Shown: piece by piece, positions 11,000 through 24,788 of the stretch | Numbering within the stretch: the stretch's first letter is position 1 | Layout: each line of letters starts with the position of its first letter | NCBI GenBank assembly: GCA_000469685.2 | Contig: LS997565.1 | Location: forward strand, 48,013,836-48,077,835 | Reading direction: 5' to 3' | Length of the DNA stretch: 64,000 nucleotides | DNA from: Haemonchus contortus | Taxonomy: Eukaryota; Nematoda; Chromadorea; Rhabditida; Trichostrongylidae | Translations under genes and position numbers: made by a program | The notes under the pieces: model-generated | What the model was told of the DNA's origin: nothing | Database searches by the model: none | The model's input: the letters and a program-made list of their open reading frames with translations, nothing else

Positions 11000-13900
11000 C
11001 TTTCAAATTTTTGCGATGAGCCAGATGTTTTGTATATGTGAAATTGAACTCAGAGAATAAGAGGTAGGATGATTGTGACGCTATGCTGGTCTTCCACTAT
11101 AAAAAAATTTAGTAGAACGTCGTTGATGAGTCACCTGTTCTCACGACAGCTTCATAACTTCGCTTTCATAAGCTCCCACAACTTCATATTCCCGACCAGG
11201 GTAGCCCAAAAATGGAAGCAAATGTGCCAAAAAAGCAAAGCAGAAGTCAGTTTGTCTAATCACGTATTTTAAGGCACTCTAAGAACTTAGAGCTGTTGCT
11301 CTTTTTAACCCAAGCACCCACTAACTTGCCAAACTAATTCAGTAGGTTCCCACAAGATGATAGACAACGTTCAGTCAAGTGCTTCGAGCACCTAGTTGCT
11401 TTCAGAACTGCTTCATAAACTTGCTCATGTACGTTATCAATTTCTATAACGAGAACTCGTGCGATACCTGCACAATTGGCACTGCTTACTTAACCGAAAA
11501 AAATTTGAAAGAAAGGATTTTATCCCGACAATCATTTCTAGCACGAAATTCAAGGGCAACAAAGAAGTTGAGCTCAAGATTATAAACCAAACCATTTCGT
11601 TGGAATTGAGTCAGATCATCGATGGAGGTATGGCCAAGAGGCCTGTTTCAAAAAAGGAGTTGCGAGTTCAAGTCAGATATCAACGTCCGTTGCACGTGTG
11701 ATACAGTAACCCCCTCGTGTCCCATCAAATAACACGTGTGACCTCATTCAAGTACCGTTGCGTCTGGTGTATGTGACGAGTGTTTGGAGGCATTTGGGCG
11801 TGTTTTCGGGTTACTGTATAACACTTATTCACGGGACTTTTATAACTCGTTTTTGTTGCAAACTGCCTTGGTAATTATCGCTGAATAGGTCGAATGAATG
11901 CTAGTTTGCTTTTCTTCAACCATGTTAATGCGCAGGAGCGCTACAAACTTGTAATTTCCTTGTTCGTTCATGCTTTCCTCTTATTACAAGATTACGCTAT
12001 CGTAGGGGAAAGACGCGAGTATTTTGGCTGTTCCTACATGTAACCGTGAAGCGAAATATTGTATTGGATCTCGAACAGCAAGCATGCTTCTGAAGGAATG
12101 AATACCGTCATTACAGATAACTTGGCTTTTGAAGCTGTGAAATTCTGTGTTTCCAAACTCAGCTCAAACTATGACTTTATATCCTTCTTTCCTTGACTGA
12201 ACGATGAAAACCGATTCATCAAATTTCCTGAGGCATGTCATTAGCAGCGACGTCACGGTCAGCGAATTATAAGGAATGCAGAGTCTACTTTTTGTTAAGT
12301 TTTGGAATATGATGACTGCTTAACAACTCCCTCAATACTTTCAATAGAAGTGATTGCCTTCTCGTCATAATTACAGCGAGCGTCGCTATTAATGGCGTGC
12401 TCCCAGGATTTTTGATGAACCTTTTGAATTTTTTAGTTTTTTTAGTATACCATTTTATAGAGGTCGTTGAGCTGAGTTTAACTATGTGACGTTATACTTA
12501 AGGAAAGAGAACTAACCAAGATATAAAGAAAAGATAAAAAAGACTCAAAACGCGTTTTTTTTGGCTTTTTTGAACTAGCGAAGCAAAATTCATGCGTCAT
12601 GCTGTATCTTGAAACTCTAGGCCTCTTGCACCAGAACCTGCTCTCTCGAAAATCCCTTTGCAATCTACAAGTAAATGAGTTGTCTTGCTGAATATTGTAT
12701 GATATCCGGCCCAAGCCTCTCTGCGATATGGTACCTCATGCAGTTGATTGCTGAAGCCCTCTCCAATAATAGATCGTCAGGATCAGTTATTCAGTTCGCA
12801 AATCATGCCTCCAGCGATCTAGTCTTGACTTCAAATCAATTTTGGATTTTGAACTGCTTTTTCCTATATTTTTTTTGCATGAGAGCACAGGAGGAAGGTA
12901 GAGGAAGCAGCCTCGAGCCCCAAGTACTCGAGAAAACGGTCTGTGCCCAACCATTAACGTGATTGGCCGCTGTTTGCAAAGGAGCCGAAGATGAATCCTT
13001 TTATCGTTGACCAATCCAGTGATAAATGGCATGGTCGGCTTGGGCAGGCACCTACCAGAGCTTCGATCTTACAGTTAGTCCATACCTGTGGTGTGGCACT
13101 AGCCTGTATCCCCTTACTGTATTGGGTAACGACTAATGAACTCCCTCAATCTCAATTCCGATATCTGGCAAGTAAATACAAGCCTCGTCGAGCTCTTTCG
13201 CTCTAGAGTAAGGACGGTAAACCCTCTCCCATTTTCAAATCTGAATCAATGACTCGACGACCCAACACATTTCTCTTAATGAGGTATTAGGAGCAGTCTC
13301 CAAAAGCCGAGGTATTAGCGTTGCAAATATTTACACGATTTACACGATTTTCAAAATATTCGTACGCAGCTAGCAGAGTTGCATTGCGGGCATTGCACTG
13401 TTACTGTCCCATGATTAGATTATGTGGGACCTACATTAAATCAACAGAGAGACAACTTGATGACAATTGAAGGCTTCCCAGTTTATTTACATGCTTACCA
13501 CTCCTTTGCAGGTTGGATGCAGTTTTTCAGGTAAAACTGTTCCCTGAAAAGTATTTCTTCTTTTTTGTCTTGCCTCTACAGTTCCAATCGCGTGGGCATG
13601 ATAATAGGATCCAATTATTATCATCCAAGAATATTTCGCACCCAGTTGATGCCCACGGTTGTTGAAAAGATTGTTTGTGAACAATTTCTATATGGTAGAG
13701 TGATGACATCCGCGAGATCGGAAGTTAGAATAGCTATTAGACATCGTTGATTGTTCAGATCCTGTAATATTCTCTATGATGAGATTGCATAACTTGGTTT
13801 CACTTATCGCTTAACAGCATCTCTGTTTTCTGCCGGACTACCGAAAATCGCGTCAACTTAGATAACCAGAACATTCAAGAAGTGCCATTTGGATTGTATG

Positions 13901-14400
13901 TTTCTCAGCAACTCTTCATCATACTGCAATGGGATACAACGGTCAAGAAGATACTAATGCTGTTGAAATTATAGATGTTACAACTGCCTAGGATTTATTA
14001 CAGGCAAATTGATATGTACGAACCTCTTTTGCTTTTGGTAGGGCAAATACAATGTATGCTGTAGTTCCACGGCCTACCTGAGATTCATTCGCTTCACAGT
14101 AAGCAGGAGACTTCAACCTGTTATTCTTCGAGATCCGAGCCTCCTTTTGAATACCTTGGCAACGGTATGACTTGCCAGAAATGTGATGTAAACCATTTTC
14201 CAAAACAGCTTCATGATAGTATTCAGAGAGCTGCTTTTTGAGATCGACTCAGAAAAAATATTTGTGAAGATGCTTTTTTCCGCTTCGATCCAGATAGTCC
14301 CAGGGTGAAGAAGTAAAATTCAAAATAAGTTATGAAATGTGCAAATTGAACAAGTGCCTTTGCCATCACAATGGGAACGTATCCATCAGCGACGTCAATA
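11000..14400. other. Region without a supported gene
   Basis: Only short open frames with no recognisable domains are present. Two stretches look faintly gene-like. 11630-11690 has a tRNA-like A box (TGGCCAAGAGG) and a weak B box, possibly an old SINE. 13060-13203 encodes a hydrophobic stretch that could be a very decayed chemoreceptor TM4. Neither is strong enough to call. Confidence 0.4.
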
Positions 14401-14470
14401 GCTTTTGTTTTTGTTGACATTTTTCAGAATCACAAGCCTAATATTTCCGATCATCATTGTTTTTTCAGAA

Positions 14471-16822
14471 GCAACGTCGATCATACTTCAGGCCATTATG
14501 GAAGTTGCACTCGCCTCTCTCTATACATTTGTTATTTTATTATTGCAAAGACAAAATATCCGAAAAAGTATTTTTCACAATGCTCATGGCTACAGGTGAG
14601 GCAATACACGAAGTTCCTCTCTCTTAAAAGTTAGAGTTTGTGATTAGAGCAAATTTCTCAGCAGAAAGGTGACACACTAAAAAGGAATATGCAACTCAGT
14701 AAAATAAGATCATCTACACTGGGATTCGGCGTGCCTCATACATTAGTGCTCTAACATATCAAGCCTGAAGGGCCATAATTTGCAGAAAGGGAACTGGACC
14801 GGTGAAAATATTTGGAATTCTTCAGCTTTCAATAGGGGCAAGTGTTAAACTTATTACGCTTATGACGGAAATCCGAAGATTTGGATGATTCCATCATTTC
14901 CTCTAGTGAAGTCTGTAGCCATCTATCAACTCAACAGAAAAGAGTTTATATGATTTTACAGACAGTTTTCGAAAGACCCAGTACCTGCTTATCTTTGATC
15001 TACCCTCCGGGAAAGATTAGTTATAATTATTCAGGATTCGCTGATATGACAGCCCTTTCTTCATCCTCCTTCGCTTGAACCGCGAACTCAATCTGGGTCA
15101 AGAATTCCTGCATGTTGTTTTGAAACTCGTTACGGCAAGTAGCATGAGTTTTGTAGCACATGTGTTAGGAAATATGCTTATAAATATCAGTCGCTTTACG
15201 TCTATTCGCTTCATGCAGAAACACGCTAAGGTTTGTCAAAGACGTTCATGGTTTAACGGAGACTTTTTCAGCTAGTTCGTTTAACATTTTTGGATACGAA
15301 ATCACGAAAGTGATTAGAGATTGATATTGAATGTGAACATCGCATACAATTTGTTGAATGAGTGAGTTGTTCTCAGATTTGGTCTTGAAGGAATGTTCGG
15401 ATTGCAATAGGAACACAGTATGTTGCAAGCTTTGCTGCTTGTTCTTATCTTGCAACAACGAGACTGGAGTATATCCAGAATAGCGATGGATATATTCGTT
15501 TGGTGGTCGACACCTCAAACTGAGGTAATTAAACCTTACGATAACATTAATGATCAACAAATCAAATCATTACAACAACCTAATTAGGAGAGGTCGAGAT
15601 CTGTTAAAAAACAATAAATGAGTGAGAAGGAGAAACTAATCAAATGAACGTTATGAGAATGGCGTCGTGCTTCAGGCCTTTTTGTAGGCGATTTCCCGAG
15701 CAATGACCGTTGACCATCCCAATCCATGCGCTTTGACCACCCAAACCTCTACAATGGAACTGCTGAAATTCAAAGGGTTCCAGAAGCACGCTGACTCGGT
15801 TGGTTTGTTTATTGAATACCTGTAAATAATTTGAGGATGTTCCAACCTTAGGGTAAGAAACTGCAACGATGCTTCGAAAGGCATTCGTGAAGCCTCTCTA
15901 AGATGGTTCATCCATGGATATCATGGCGTTGAGCTTGACATTAACGTTGACTGGTGGTTAGCTATTTCAACAGCAGTCACTTGAAGCTCACCTCGTGTCT
16001 AGTTGTTGTTACTTACTTTGATCACTAGGTAATTACTTGACGTTGTTGCTAAGAAATTTTCTGTTAAGTCACAGTCAAAGCATTTCATGAAAATGATCTT
16101 ACAGCTCATCAAGAGCACATTTGTTTAGACTCGTGCGGTTCATGCTACAGTGAGCGTTGTACTCAATGCGAATCTGCTTTTTGTCCGGCATAGAGTATCA
16201 AGAATGTCTGAATACTTGAGATTTAGTCGTAGCGAGAAGGTAAGAGCTGTTCACTTTGAACCTGATATCTCACGAGTCTTAGTAAGACGCTGCTTTGTTC
16301 AAAAGACTAACTCTTCTTGAGAACTACTTGGGCGTGACTCGAAGCTTGCTCATTCTCTCGCTTTAGAGTCTTTTGATGTATGTACACAGCTTTTGTGTTT
16401 GCCTTCACAGTGATGATGTGCTCACAGCAGTGTACTACAGGAATCGCTGCAGTTACTAACAACAACGAATTCTATCTATGGGCGAGCAGACAATTCGGTT
16501 TTGGCTCCATTTTTCCGATTAATTTTTCCTCCAAGCTCATTGAGAAGAAAGCATGCCTCCCTTCAAGCACATGCACCAACAACAATAAGAAGCCGTACTT
16601 CTGGAGCTGTATCCACAGTTGAAAAAGGCACAATTACGAACTGGAGTGGAAAAATAGGGCCATAATCTGTTTGATCCATTATTCGAGTTGCTTCAATTGT
16701 TGTTTCCGGTTTTTTTTTGGATAAATGACATCATAGTCAGTATATCACCGTTTTTTGTTTTACTGTTCTGTTCTGATCTTCAAGAAGCTGTACTCAACAT
16801 ATCCCGAAGGAAGAAAATTTGA
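14471..16822 (+). pseudogene. Chemoreceptor pseudogene, paralogue of the unit 1 receptor
   Basis: All six exons of the unit 1 gene can be aligned, in order and with matching splice sites, but broken. Exon 1 14471-14595 (TM1; frameshift before FFTMLMATG). Exon 2 15035-15230 (starts FADMTAL, one-base loss, then LLRLNRELNLGQEF and HVLGNMLINISRFTSIRF). Exon 3 15377-15524 (IWS-stop-RNV, then YVASFAACSYLATTRLEY). Exon 4 16105-16239, exactly 135 bp as in unit 1, with an in-frame TAG and VVLNANLLFVRHRV. Exon 5 16367 to about 16489, with a 4-bp tandem duplication (atgtatgt) shifting the frame. Exon 6 16709-16822 (WINDIIVSISPFFVLLFCSD, acceptor AG changed to CG). At least three frameshifts and two stops make this a pseudogene. 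It is more diverged than units 1-4, so it is an older tandem paralogue. Confidence 0.8.
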
Positions 16823-17860
16823 CTTACTGTCAATATCGTTGTTACTGCTTCGCATAAAAAGTCTACAACGTAGACGAGCTTCATTATCGGCAGCGCATGG
16901 AAACACCCACTTATTTACAATTTTTCAAACTGGCGGAGAGAACAGAAGGTGAGACGAGTTCAATAGTGCTGCGATTCTATTATTTATTTCCTAAGACAAC
17001 TCTCTATCTCAAAACAGCTCTTCGCAAATTTGTGCTGGTTTCCGAATAGCTTTTCAGGCATTTCTTTTGTTTTCTGTGAATAATTATGTTCTTCGCAGTT
17101 GATGAGCTTATTTCCAGTCACGTGTGACAACTTCCACGTACCAAAGGTAGGCGTTGGGGGCAGTAATGCCCAAAAGAACGGTCAGATTGGCACTTAATTT
17201 GCATTTTTAGCTCAGTAGCCGTGAAACAAACACAACAAATAAAAGAGATGATAAGACATTCGAAGTTTCTCCGATCAAAAACTTCCTAAAGCCATGTGAC
17301 TTGTAATAAGGAAGCTATGGAGATGACTTTTCACCATCTCATTCATACAAAGAATAGAAGAGTGAGAAGTAAGAACGAGGGGAGGAATGCAATGAACGTC
17401 GTTATTCACCGAATCTGAGCATGATTAATGAATAGATGGAGTGAAATCGAGTCTACAACAGCAAAGATCTGTGAACAATGTCAATGAGTTCAAGTTTCGA
17501 GCAATCCAAAGATCAGAAGTGATACTTTTTACATCATGTGAATGTATTTCTTCTAAGAAATAAGCCACTGTTATCACTCATTTCTACTTGACCAGCATGT
17601 GCTCTTTAGGAACCATTCTTTCAAAGTGAACATCATCTCTATATTTTTGCGGGTTTCAGATTCACTGAATAAGAGACAGTTTTGCCACAAGTTCCTTACA
17701 CTAGTGGGCACTCATCCCTACAAGCGCTCTTTGAGCAGTCGAGCAAATCTGGTACCCCCTAGGTACTTCGCCGCCGACACGGACCTGCCTGTCAATTTCA
17801 AATATTAAAACCTATAGAGAAAAAGAAATGAAAACAGTGATGATACACCATAATTCTCCT
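16823..17860. other. Region without a supported gene
   Basis: AT-rich DNA between the receptor pseudogene and the minus-strand fragment at 17863-18185. I see no domain, RNA gene or repeat boundary here. Confidence 0.4.
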
Positions 17861-17862
17861 AC

Positions 17863-18185
17863 CTTGACACATGAGTTCTATAAACCACGAGGCGGCCACT
17901 CCTAAATGATACATTGTACGGAATTTTCTGCCATTTTCGTGCATGAGCCTGATTTCTTTGACTGCTGCTGAGTTGAGGTGAGACAGTTGATCCTTTTTTG
18001 GCTGAAGCACTGCTTGATACCCTCGAAATTTTTGAAATCCTAGAATTTCCTCAGGATAGACAAAGTTGGGATCTACAGGTCTACCTAGAGAAGTGGGTGG
18101 GGTTAATAGGGTTGCCTGGTACCTCTTCTGCACGATAAAGTGCGACTATACGATTCACAAATTGTTTTGCAGAAATTCGACGCAT
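17863..18185 (-). pseudogene. Fragment of an unrecognised protein-coding gene, frameshifted
   Basis: Minus-strand reading from an ATG at 18185 gives MRRISAKQFVNRIVALYRAE, then PGNPINPT. A one-base shift near 18090 leads into GRPVDPNFVYPEEILGFQKF and continues to KFRTMYHLGVAASWFIELMC. It ends at a plausible donor (AAG|GTAGGA) at 17863. Composition and the conserved look of the segment suggest a real exon of a small protein with a hydrophobic end (YHLGVAASWFIEL), but I do not recognise the family. The frame change could be a mutation or a misread short intron. It lies just outside the left edge of duplication unit 2 and has no copy in unit 1. Confidence 0.4.
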
Positions 18186-19243
18186 TGAAACTCTCCAGCA
18201 TTCTCTACACTCACCAGGCCTGGCACTAACTGCCTTCCACTTCATGAAACATCTCGACAGCTTTCTGAAGAACCAAACATTCAAAATTCAGACGACGTGG
18301 GAACTGCCTTCCTCGGATTCTCGAAAACCAAACCAAAACAGCCCATCGAAAACGTAGAGAATTGACAAAGGGTTATTTCAAATGAAAATGTTCACCTTTA
18401 GCCATCATTTCTTGAGATTCAGTTGTTGTCAGTTGACAACAACGTTTTTTACAATGTCATAAATTTTGTTTTAGTTTACGGCCAATATAGTCTACATGAT
18501 CGTACTCCAACCACTTGTTTTTGGTGGATGTCACTTTGCTTTTGTATTTCATACAATAATTTGTGGCGGCGACGGACGATTTGTTGTTGTTTGATAATTG
18601 TGTTATTCCGAGAACGTATTTCATGAAAAAGTTTCTCCCGGGAAAACAACTCGGCTTTGTTGTCTAGATATCCAATGATTCGTGACGATCTTGGATACAA
18701 TCGAAATATACCGTGGCATAGAGAGCCCACGCCCGTTTTTCTTGGCAATGCTCACCTTACCGTGCCCACTCAGACTTGTTTTGAAGGTTGCCTGCATTTT
18801 ATCTTTGCCATGTACGCGCTACCATATACATGTGTAAGTATGGGTATGTGCACTCATATTTCTGTCACGAAATTCATAATTTCCCTTCCTCTCCTGAACA
18901 TAGCGCCCAAACTCTCGTCAAACGTTAAGGCAGGTAATAAGAACGAACTTGGTTTAGAGCCTGAAAATACCAAAACAGTTTCTGCACATCCGACCAAACG
19001 CAGATAATGCCAACCTGACTTCTTGTAGCCTTCACTAAGTATCGGGAACGAGTTGCTTTTTTCGAAGTTACTACAATGTATCACTTGACTTTTCTTTTTT
19101 TCGGAAGGTGATGCTAGTGAACATACTGCAAACATTACTGGAGACTTTTATTTTATTTTTCTACATAACCATTCTACTCACTATAGCAGCATCTCGAGAG
19201 AAAGTATATCGTAGTGCGTTCTATATTCTATTTATTTCTACAG

Positions 19244-21046
19244 GTTAGTCATCTTGCTACACTCAATCTACTAGAATTCCCTCGACTGAAATGGTAGTAA
19301 TAGTATGGAAATACCTTGGAGCGTTTTGGACGCCGTAAGGTCTCTCACCGCAGCATGAACAAGTCTAATATTCTCAAGGCGGATAGATATTGAGAGTAAA
19401 AGCTAAGAGTAGTGCGAGATCAGAGCCTTCCGGCATGTATACGCAAATGACGTCGCATTTTTCAAAGAAGCCATCGCCAATGGTCTAACCAATTTGATGG
19501 TTCCACAATTTGTTGTCTTGCTGGATCAATTTATTCAATTTCAAGGTTTCACTGATTGCCTACTGCGGACTACTGATTGACTACTTAGAGGCTAATGAAA
19601 GGCATTGCTTTTGCTGCACCAGGTTCGTAATTCGCAGAGGTTAATCAGGATCACATCAAATGTTCTGGGGAATCTGAAGAGAACAAACAAAAGTAAAGCA
19701 CTGTAGACAACAATGCAGTATTTCTGATCTATGTAGCTGTGATGGAGTGGGTATATCAAAAATGGACAAGCAAGGAATGGACTAAAACGAGTTACCAAAG
19801 AATTGCAGAGGGCAGTGAAGTTTGTGCTCAGAAAGACTTGTAGCCGACGTACCGGGAACCAGCTAGATTCTTCTACCAGCAAAAGGAGGTCACATGCTGC
19901 TTTCACGAGAAGAAAATCCAAATAAACGGTTGCCCGACTTCTTGCATAGAACAGTAGATATATGTGTTAGTTGGTTTATGCAGAACCCTTTCTTCACGTT
20001 CCTGGGTAAGTGTCATGTTCAAGCTTATGAACACCTAAGGAAATCCGGTACCTCTGAGAAGCCGAGCACTGCTGGGAGCGGTTGCCCACTAAGATGGAAC
20101 CGTTATGAAATTTTTCATTATCGAGAACCCAGAACAACAGACAGTTCTATTAACGATATTTCAGGCTTACCTTACCAACTCTATCGACCTTTAAAGAGGC
20201 GGCACCCAACATTTACTGCAACAGGAATGGCATATGCCTTCTGCACAAGGCTTGCTAGCGGTCAGAATTATGAATGTCGTCAGGCGCCTCTTCTTTTCCA
20301 TAAATATAACACCACGAGATCGTTTTCACCTGCAATCTGCACCATAAATACTTAGGTAGTATCTTTACAGATAATGCATTAAGCAGAGGTGCAGTAAAAG
20401 TTTCTTGTAGCATTCTATAATAGTTTTATAAAAAATCACTGCAGACACCTCACACCTTCACTTAAACCAGGTCTAGACCAGTCATCCGAGATTCAAAAGA
20501 GTTGCCAAGCTTTCCTTCAGTCACGTTTCGCAAAATTCAATGAGACGACGAAGAATATCAAGAAAAAAGTCAGAAGAAGTCTAATGAAAAGAAAGGAGAA
20601 ACACGCTCATCACAGAAATCTCAATAGTCACAAGAAGGAGAGATGAATACAGATGGCTTTTTTCCTTCTTCTACATCATCTCCAGAAAGGGCAAGGGAAG
20701 AGAAGGCTAGGATAGAGATAAGTTCTTTAATCCTAGCAAAATTTTAGAAAAAAAGTAAGAAAAGAAAAAGAAAGTAAGAAAAAATGTGTCACACTAAAGG
20801 CGGAGAATATCAGTTGGAGAGGGCAACCTGGAACTACATCAGAATATAATAATTCCATCCACTATCAATGTAAAACCACAAATAAAGAAGAGATAAAAAT
20901 ATATCAAAGGCAATGTAGAATCAAGGGACATACCAATTGGTGCGAAGTTAGTCAATCTTTTGTGGTCGCGGTCACTAAAACTTCCTGAATGGAATGGAAA
21001 ATTCTCCTCGAAGCCACAGGTGGTCGAAGATGTTATTACGGTTTAG
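19244..21046. other. Intron 1 of the unit 2 receptor
   Basis: No separate gene is supported. The stretch aligns with intron 1 of unit 1 (3214-5061). It contains short open frames, for example around 19894-20355, which also exist in unit 1 but share no reading frame conservation that I can see. Confidence 0.5.
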
Positions 21047-22066
21047 GCATTGCCGACACCATGTCCCTTCTCTTTTGTTTCGTTCTCCGACTTAACATCG
21101 AACTGAGCCTAAGCAGTGAATTTCGTCACATTATTCTTTTTTGTATCACGGCTGGAAGAGCAATGTTCACTGCTCATAATCTTGGAAATACGTTCATCAC
21201 CTTCAATCGATATTCTTCCATATGTTTGATGCACAAGTATAACAAGGTACGCATTTAGTTGAAATGGACGTTTACCCGTTTGGATTCAGTATAATTTATT
21301 TATTTATTTATTTATTCAAATACACCTCAAGGGTGTGCCCATTATGAACACAAAAAGAAGAATTTGGAAACATTGGTCTCATTTGGCTTGTAAACAAAGA
21401 AAAATGGAAGTGAATAACAACAAAAACAAGATAAAGGGATCAGATTTAGAAATAAATGAGAAAAGCAGATAGGTTAGCATGTCGAGATGTCAGTAAAAAC
21501 GAGAGGAGCTAGGGCATTACATTGTGAGGTTGATAAGCTTGTTTTCCCCTGTCAAGCAGATGAGGGGTCCCCCCGCAAGATCCTGGTCCTTGATCCAGAA
21601 CGCAAAAAGACAGAAGAACCGAGGCATGCTGACAACTTAGTCCGTTACGAACGAATTCGTCCGGAACCCCGGGCGAACAGACCAAGGGGGACCTCAAACG
21701 AGGGGGTTCATCAAACCGAAGGATCCTAAAACAACTAAGACTCACAACTAAAGCCCACAGCACGACGAATCAGAAACTGCTCATTGCATCGTTATCTGCC
21801 TGCTTCCAGAAAAAAAATGGGAGAAAATGAATTGCTAAAGGGATATCGGGAGGTAGAACTAGCACGCTCATGCTCAGTTGAACAAATATCATGCTTGACA
21901 TAATTCACATATACAGTGAAAGCAACACGAAGTCTGAATCATTTTCGATCAAGAACGAAGTCAATCAAGCCGGTTAAACTGTGGAAATGTCCGTCGAGAG
22001 TAAAAAGCAGATAACCTGTAGGATAAACATCAACGCAGTAATTGCCTGAAAAACAGTAAAAGGGAG

Positions 22067-24770
22067 TCAGATATACTCTGGAACATGCAAAGTTCGCAAT
22101 AAATCCATCTTGCTCAGCCTTATTTTGAATATTCTGCTGTTGGGTGCTTGAAGTACCTCAGACGGAAGCAGTTCAAGCCACCTGGCACAACGATAGAAAA
22201 AATTGTTGAACATCAAAGAGTACTGCCTAGGATGAATGTTGGCGTAGTGAAGGTTGAAGCCACCCAACCTTTCACTTGTGGGTTTGAAGCACCAGTACTT
22301 ACTAGCACGCAGCTTTACCTCTTTTCGAAGTACCCTGAAGCAGAGCACTAGATCAGCCGCTACGCGTCTGTATTGCAAGGACTTGAGGGAAAAGCGTTCT
22401 AGGCGCGCGCCGTACGAGGGTAAACGGGGTCGGTCAACACAAGGTGTCGACCTAAACCAAAGAATACGCGTGAATACGCGCTGGACCCGTTCTATCCTGA
22501 GGATATCTTTTTTGAGAGATGGGCTCCATACCTGCGAGCAATACTCCAGATAGGGTAAGACATAAGTTTTGTAAAGACGCAGTAGTATGGTTGAATCAGA
22601 GCATTTGATGTTCGTCGTCAACGCGAACATGGCGGCGAATGCTTTTTTTACAGCCTCATCAATTTGGTCAGAAAACTTGAGAGTTTTGTCAGAGATGATT
22701 CCAAGGTCCTTAGTCGAGTCACAAATTGGGAGTCTTATCCCATTTACGATGTAGTCCGTCGCAGCAGAGTTCCCAAAATGCATCACCAGGCATTTGCTCA
22801 GATTTAAGGGAATATCCCAGTCAGATGCCCATACTCTCATTTTCTCAACTGACAACTCCAGTGCCTTTTGTGTGGCTTCTCTATTTGAACATTCATACGA
22901 AGCGTACAGTTTAATATCATCAGCGTAGACTTGTACGTGGACATCGCTGCATGTTTTGAGTATTTGAGGCAACTCGATGGTGTATATCAAGAACAGCAAC
23001 GGTGATAGTACTCCACCTTGATGAACCCCACTGGTACAGATGAATTCAGAAGAGTAACTAGTACCAACCCGAACCGTTATGCTCCTGTCATTAAGGTACG
23101 ACCTTATCCAGTCAAGGGCTTTACCACGAATTCCGTAGTGTTCCAGTTTGTTAATGAGCTTAGGATAACAGACTTTATCAAAAGCTTTGGAGAGGTCGAG
23201 ATGAATAATGTCTACAGACTTTCCACGGTTTATAGCCCAGCAAACATCATACAGAGTATCGAGCAAGTTAGTACATGCAGAAGCCCCGGGTAGAAAGCCG
23301 TGCTGCTCAGCCGGGACGAGGTGGAACTTCTGAAACCAGGCTAGAAACTTTCCAAACATAATTTTCTCCATGACTTTAGCAGGGGTAGGCGTAAGGCTGA
23401 TAGGTCTGAAATCAGTAACACTAGCAGCTCCAGGGTGCTTCGGAATGGCAGTAATAATAGCTTTCTTCCAAAGACAGGGGACCTGTCCCAGAAGGAAAGA
23501 TATATTGAACAAGAAGGAAAGTGGATAACATAGTGAGTGACAGCATTTTTTGAAAACGATCTGAGGTATACCATCGAAAGGCTCACTAGTTGAAGGCTTC
23601 AAATTTTTCAGCACCAAACGAACGTCAGTAGGGTGAAAGTATATGTCGGGCAGGCTACGGTAGATATGCTTCAAGCTATTTCCTACGTCACCATCACAAG
23701 CACTCGCATCCAAGAAGACACTAGCGAAATATCGACCCAGAGCTTCAGCCTTAGCAGAGTCATTATGGAGATTCGACCCAGCTTGATCTTTTAATATAGG
23801 AAGGGATGGCTTGGGCTTAAGCTTGTTTCGAAGGTAAAGGTGCAGCCGACGCAACGAAGCAGTTCTACCAAAGCGACGCTCGTAGCTGGCAGCAAACTTT
23901 TTCAAATGGTAGTCAACGTCAGAGCAGACCTTTTTATAAAGCGGAGAACTCAAAGGGTAATCCAGTTCCTGGAAAAGGCGTTCCTTCTGGAATAGTAGGT
24001 TTTAGGCAGAGACGTAATGCTCAAATAAGTGGAGCCAATCAACATTCCGGAAGTACTCATCGAGACCAGCATAGTCAACGGAGGAAAAATTGGGGAAGGG
24101 AAGATAACATGCACGACCAAGCTCTTCAAACAATTTGAAGTGAACAACGTTGTGGTCTGAATTCGCCAGAGGAGCTGACACCGTAACATCTCTTATGTTG
24201 GAAAACGTAGACAGAACTAAATCGAGAATGCTATTGCCATGTGTCGGTACATGTACATGCTGCTGAAAGCCCATCTCTTGGAAAAATTCCAGAAAGGCAT
24301 TTGACGATGGATTAAGTGCGTGGTGATGCTCCCAGTCGATTGAAAGGTTAAAGTCTCCTACAATGACGTTATTGGCCTGGGACGAGACAAAGTCACGGAG
24401 TTGTCGAATTAGTTCTTCATCTTCACTCTTCAAGGAATTCGGTGGACGATACACAGCTGCAAAACGGATCCGAGACGCGTTACGAGGGCAGAATAGCTCA
24501 AAACAGAGCACGTCGGCTTTGGTTAAGCGAGTCACTTCGATAGGGAAAGTGAGAAGGTTGCCTTTGATTAGGCACCACCCCTTCGTTCTTTCCGATCACT
24601 GCGAAAAAGTACATAAGGCAAGTTAGCAACTATTTCCGAATCAAGAATGGTGGCCGTAAGCCACGTCTCAGTTACTATTAGAAGGTCTGGCTCTTCTTGA
24701 CAAATAAAAGCATGTAAATGTTCAAGCTTATTCGTTAGGCTACGGGCGTTTAGCAGGAAGCAGGTTAGGG
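22067..24770 (-). pseudogene. LINE ORF2 copy A: endonuclease-reverse transcriptase, broken
   Basis: The endonuclease starts with LTCFLLNARSLTNKLEHLHA and PDLLIVTETWL. A one-base loss at RRGG shifts the frame near 24575 (the first frame ends there in TAA). It continues FAAVYRPPNS, NVIVGDFNLSIDW and SDHNVVHF. At 24002 there is TAA where copy B continues; copy A lacks 105 bp (35 codons) present in B at about 45844-45950. Downstream, in the same frame, comes the reverse transcriptase: DFRPISLTPTPAKVMEKIM, HLDLSKAFDKV, GVHQGGVLSPLLFLIYTIEL (copy B has the canonical PQG) and YADDIKLYAS, then the C-terminal domain ending LRTLHVPEYI at 22067. Frameshift, deletion stop and P-to-H change make it inactive. 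Confidence 0.85.
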
Positions 24771-24788
24771 CAGTTTGACCGTGCGCCG

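Larger units (their letters stand above)
1395..11000 (+). repeat. Duplication unit 1 (chemoreceptor gene plus flanks)
   Basis: This stretch is collinear with 18340-29848 (direct, unit 2) and with the reverse complement of 29849-47077 (unit 3). Similarity starts near 1395/18340, covers about 1.7 kb of upstream DNA, all six exons and their introns, and runs past the SINE to about 11000. Identity looks like roughly 75-90% by eye, lower in introns. Units 2 and 3 resemble each other far more than either resembles unit 1, so unit 1 split off first. Unit 1 lacks the LINE, the 26143-26372 insert and the GC-rich intron 5 insert. Confidence 0.8.

Noticed and set aside
11630..11690. tRNA gene
   Set aside because: A-box-like and weak B-box-like strings only; no cloverleaf.
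13060..13203. Another chemoreceptor TM4 exon
   Set aside because: Hydrophobic pattern is suggestive but no neighbouring exons or splice sites align.
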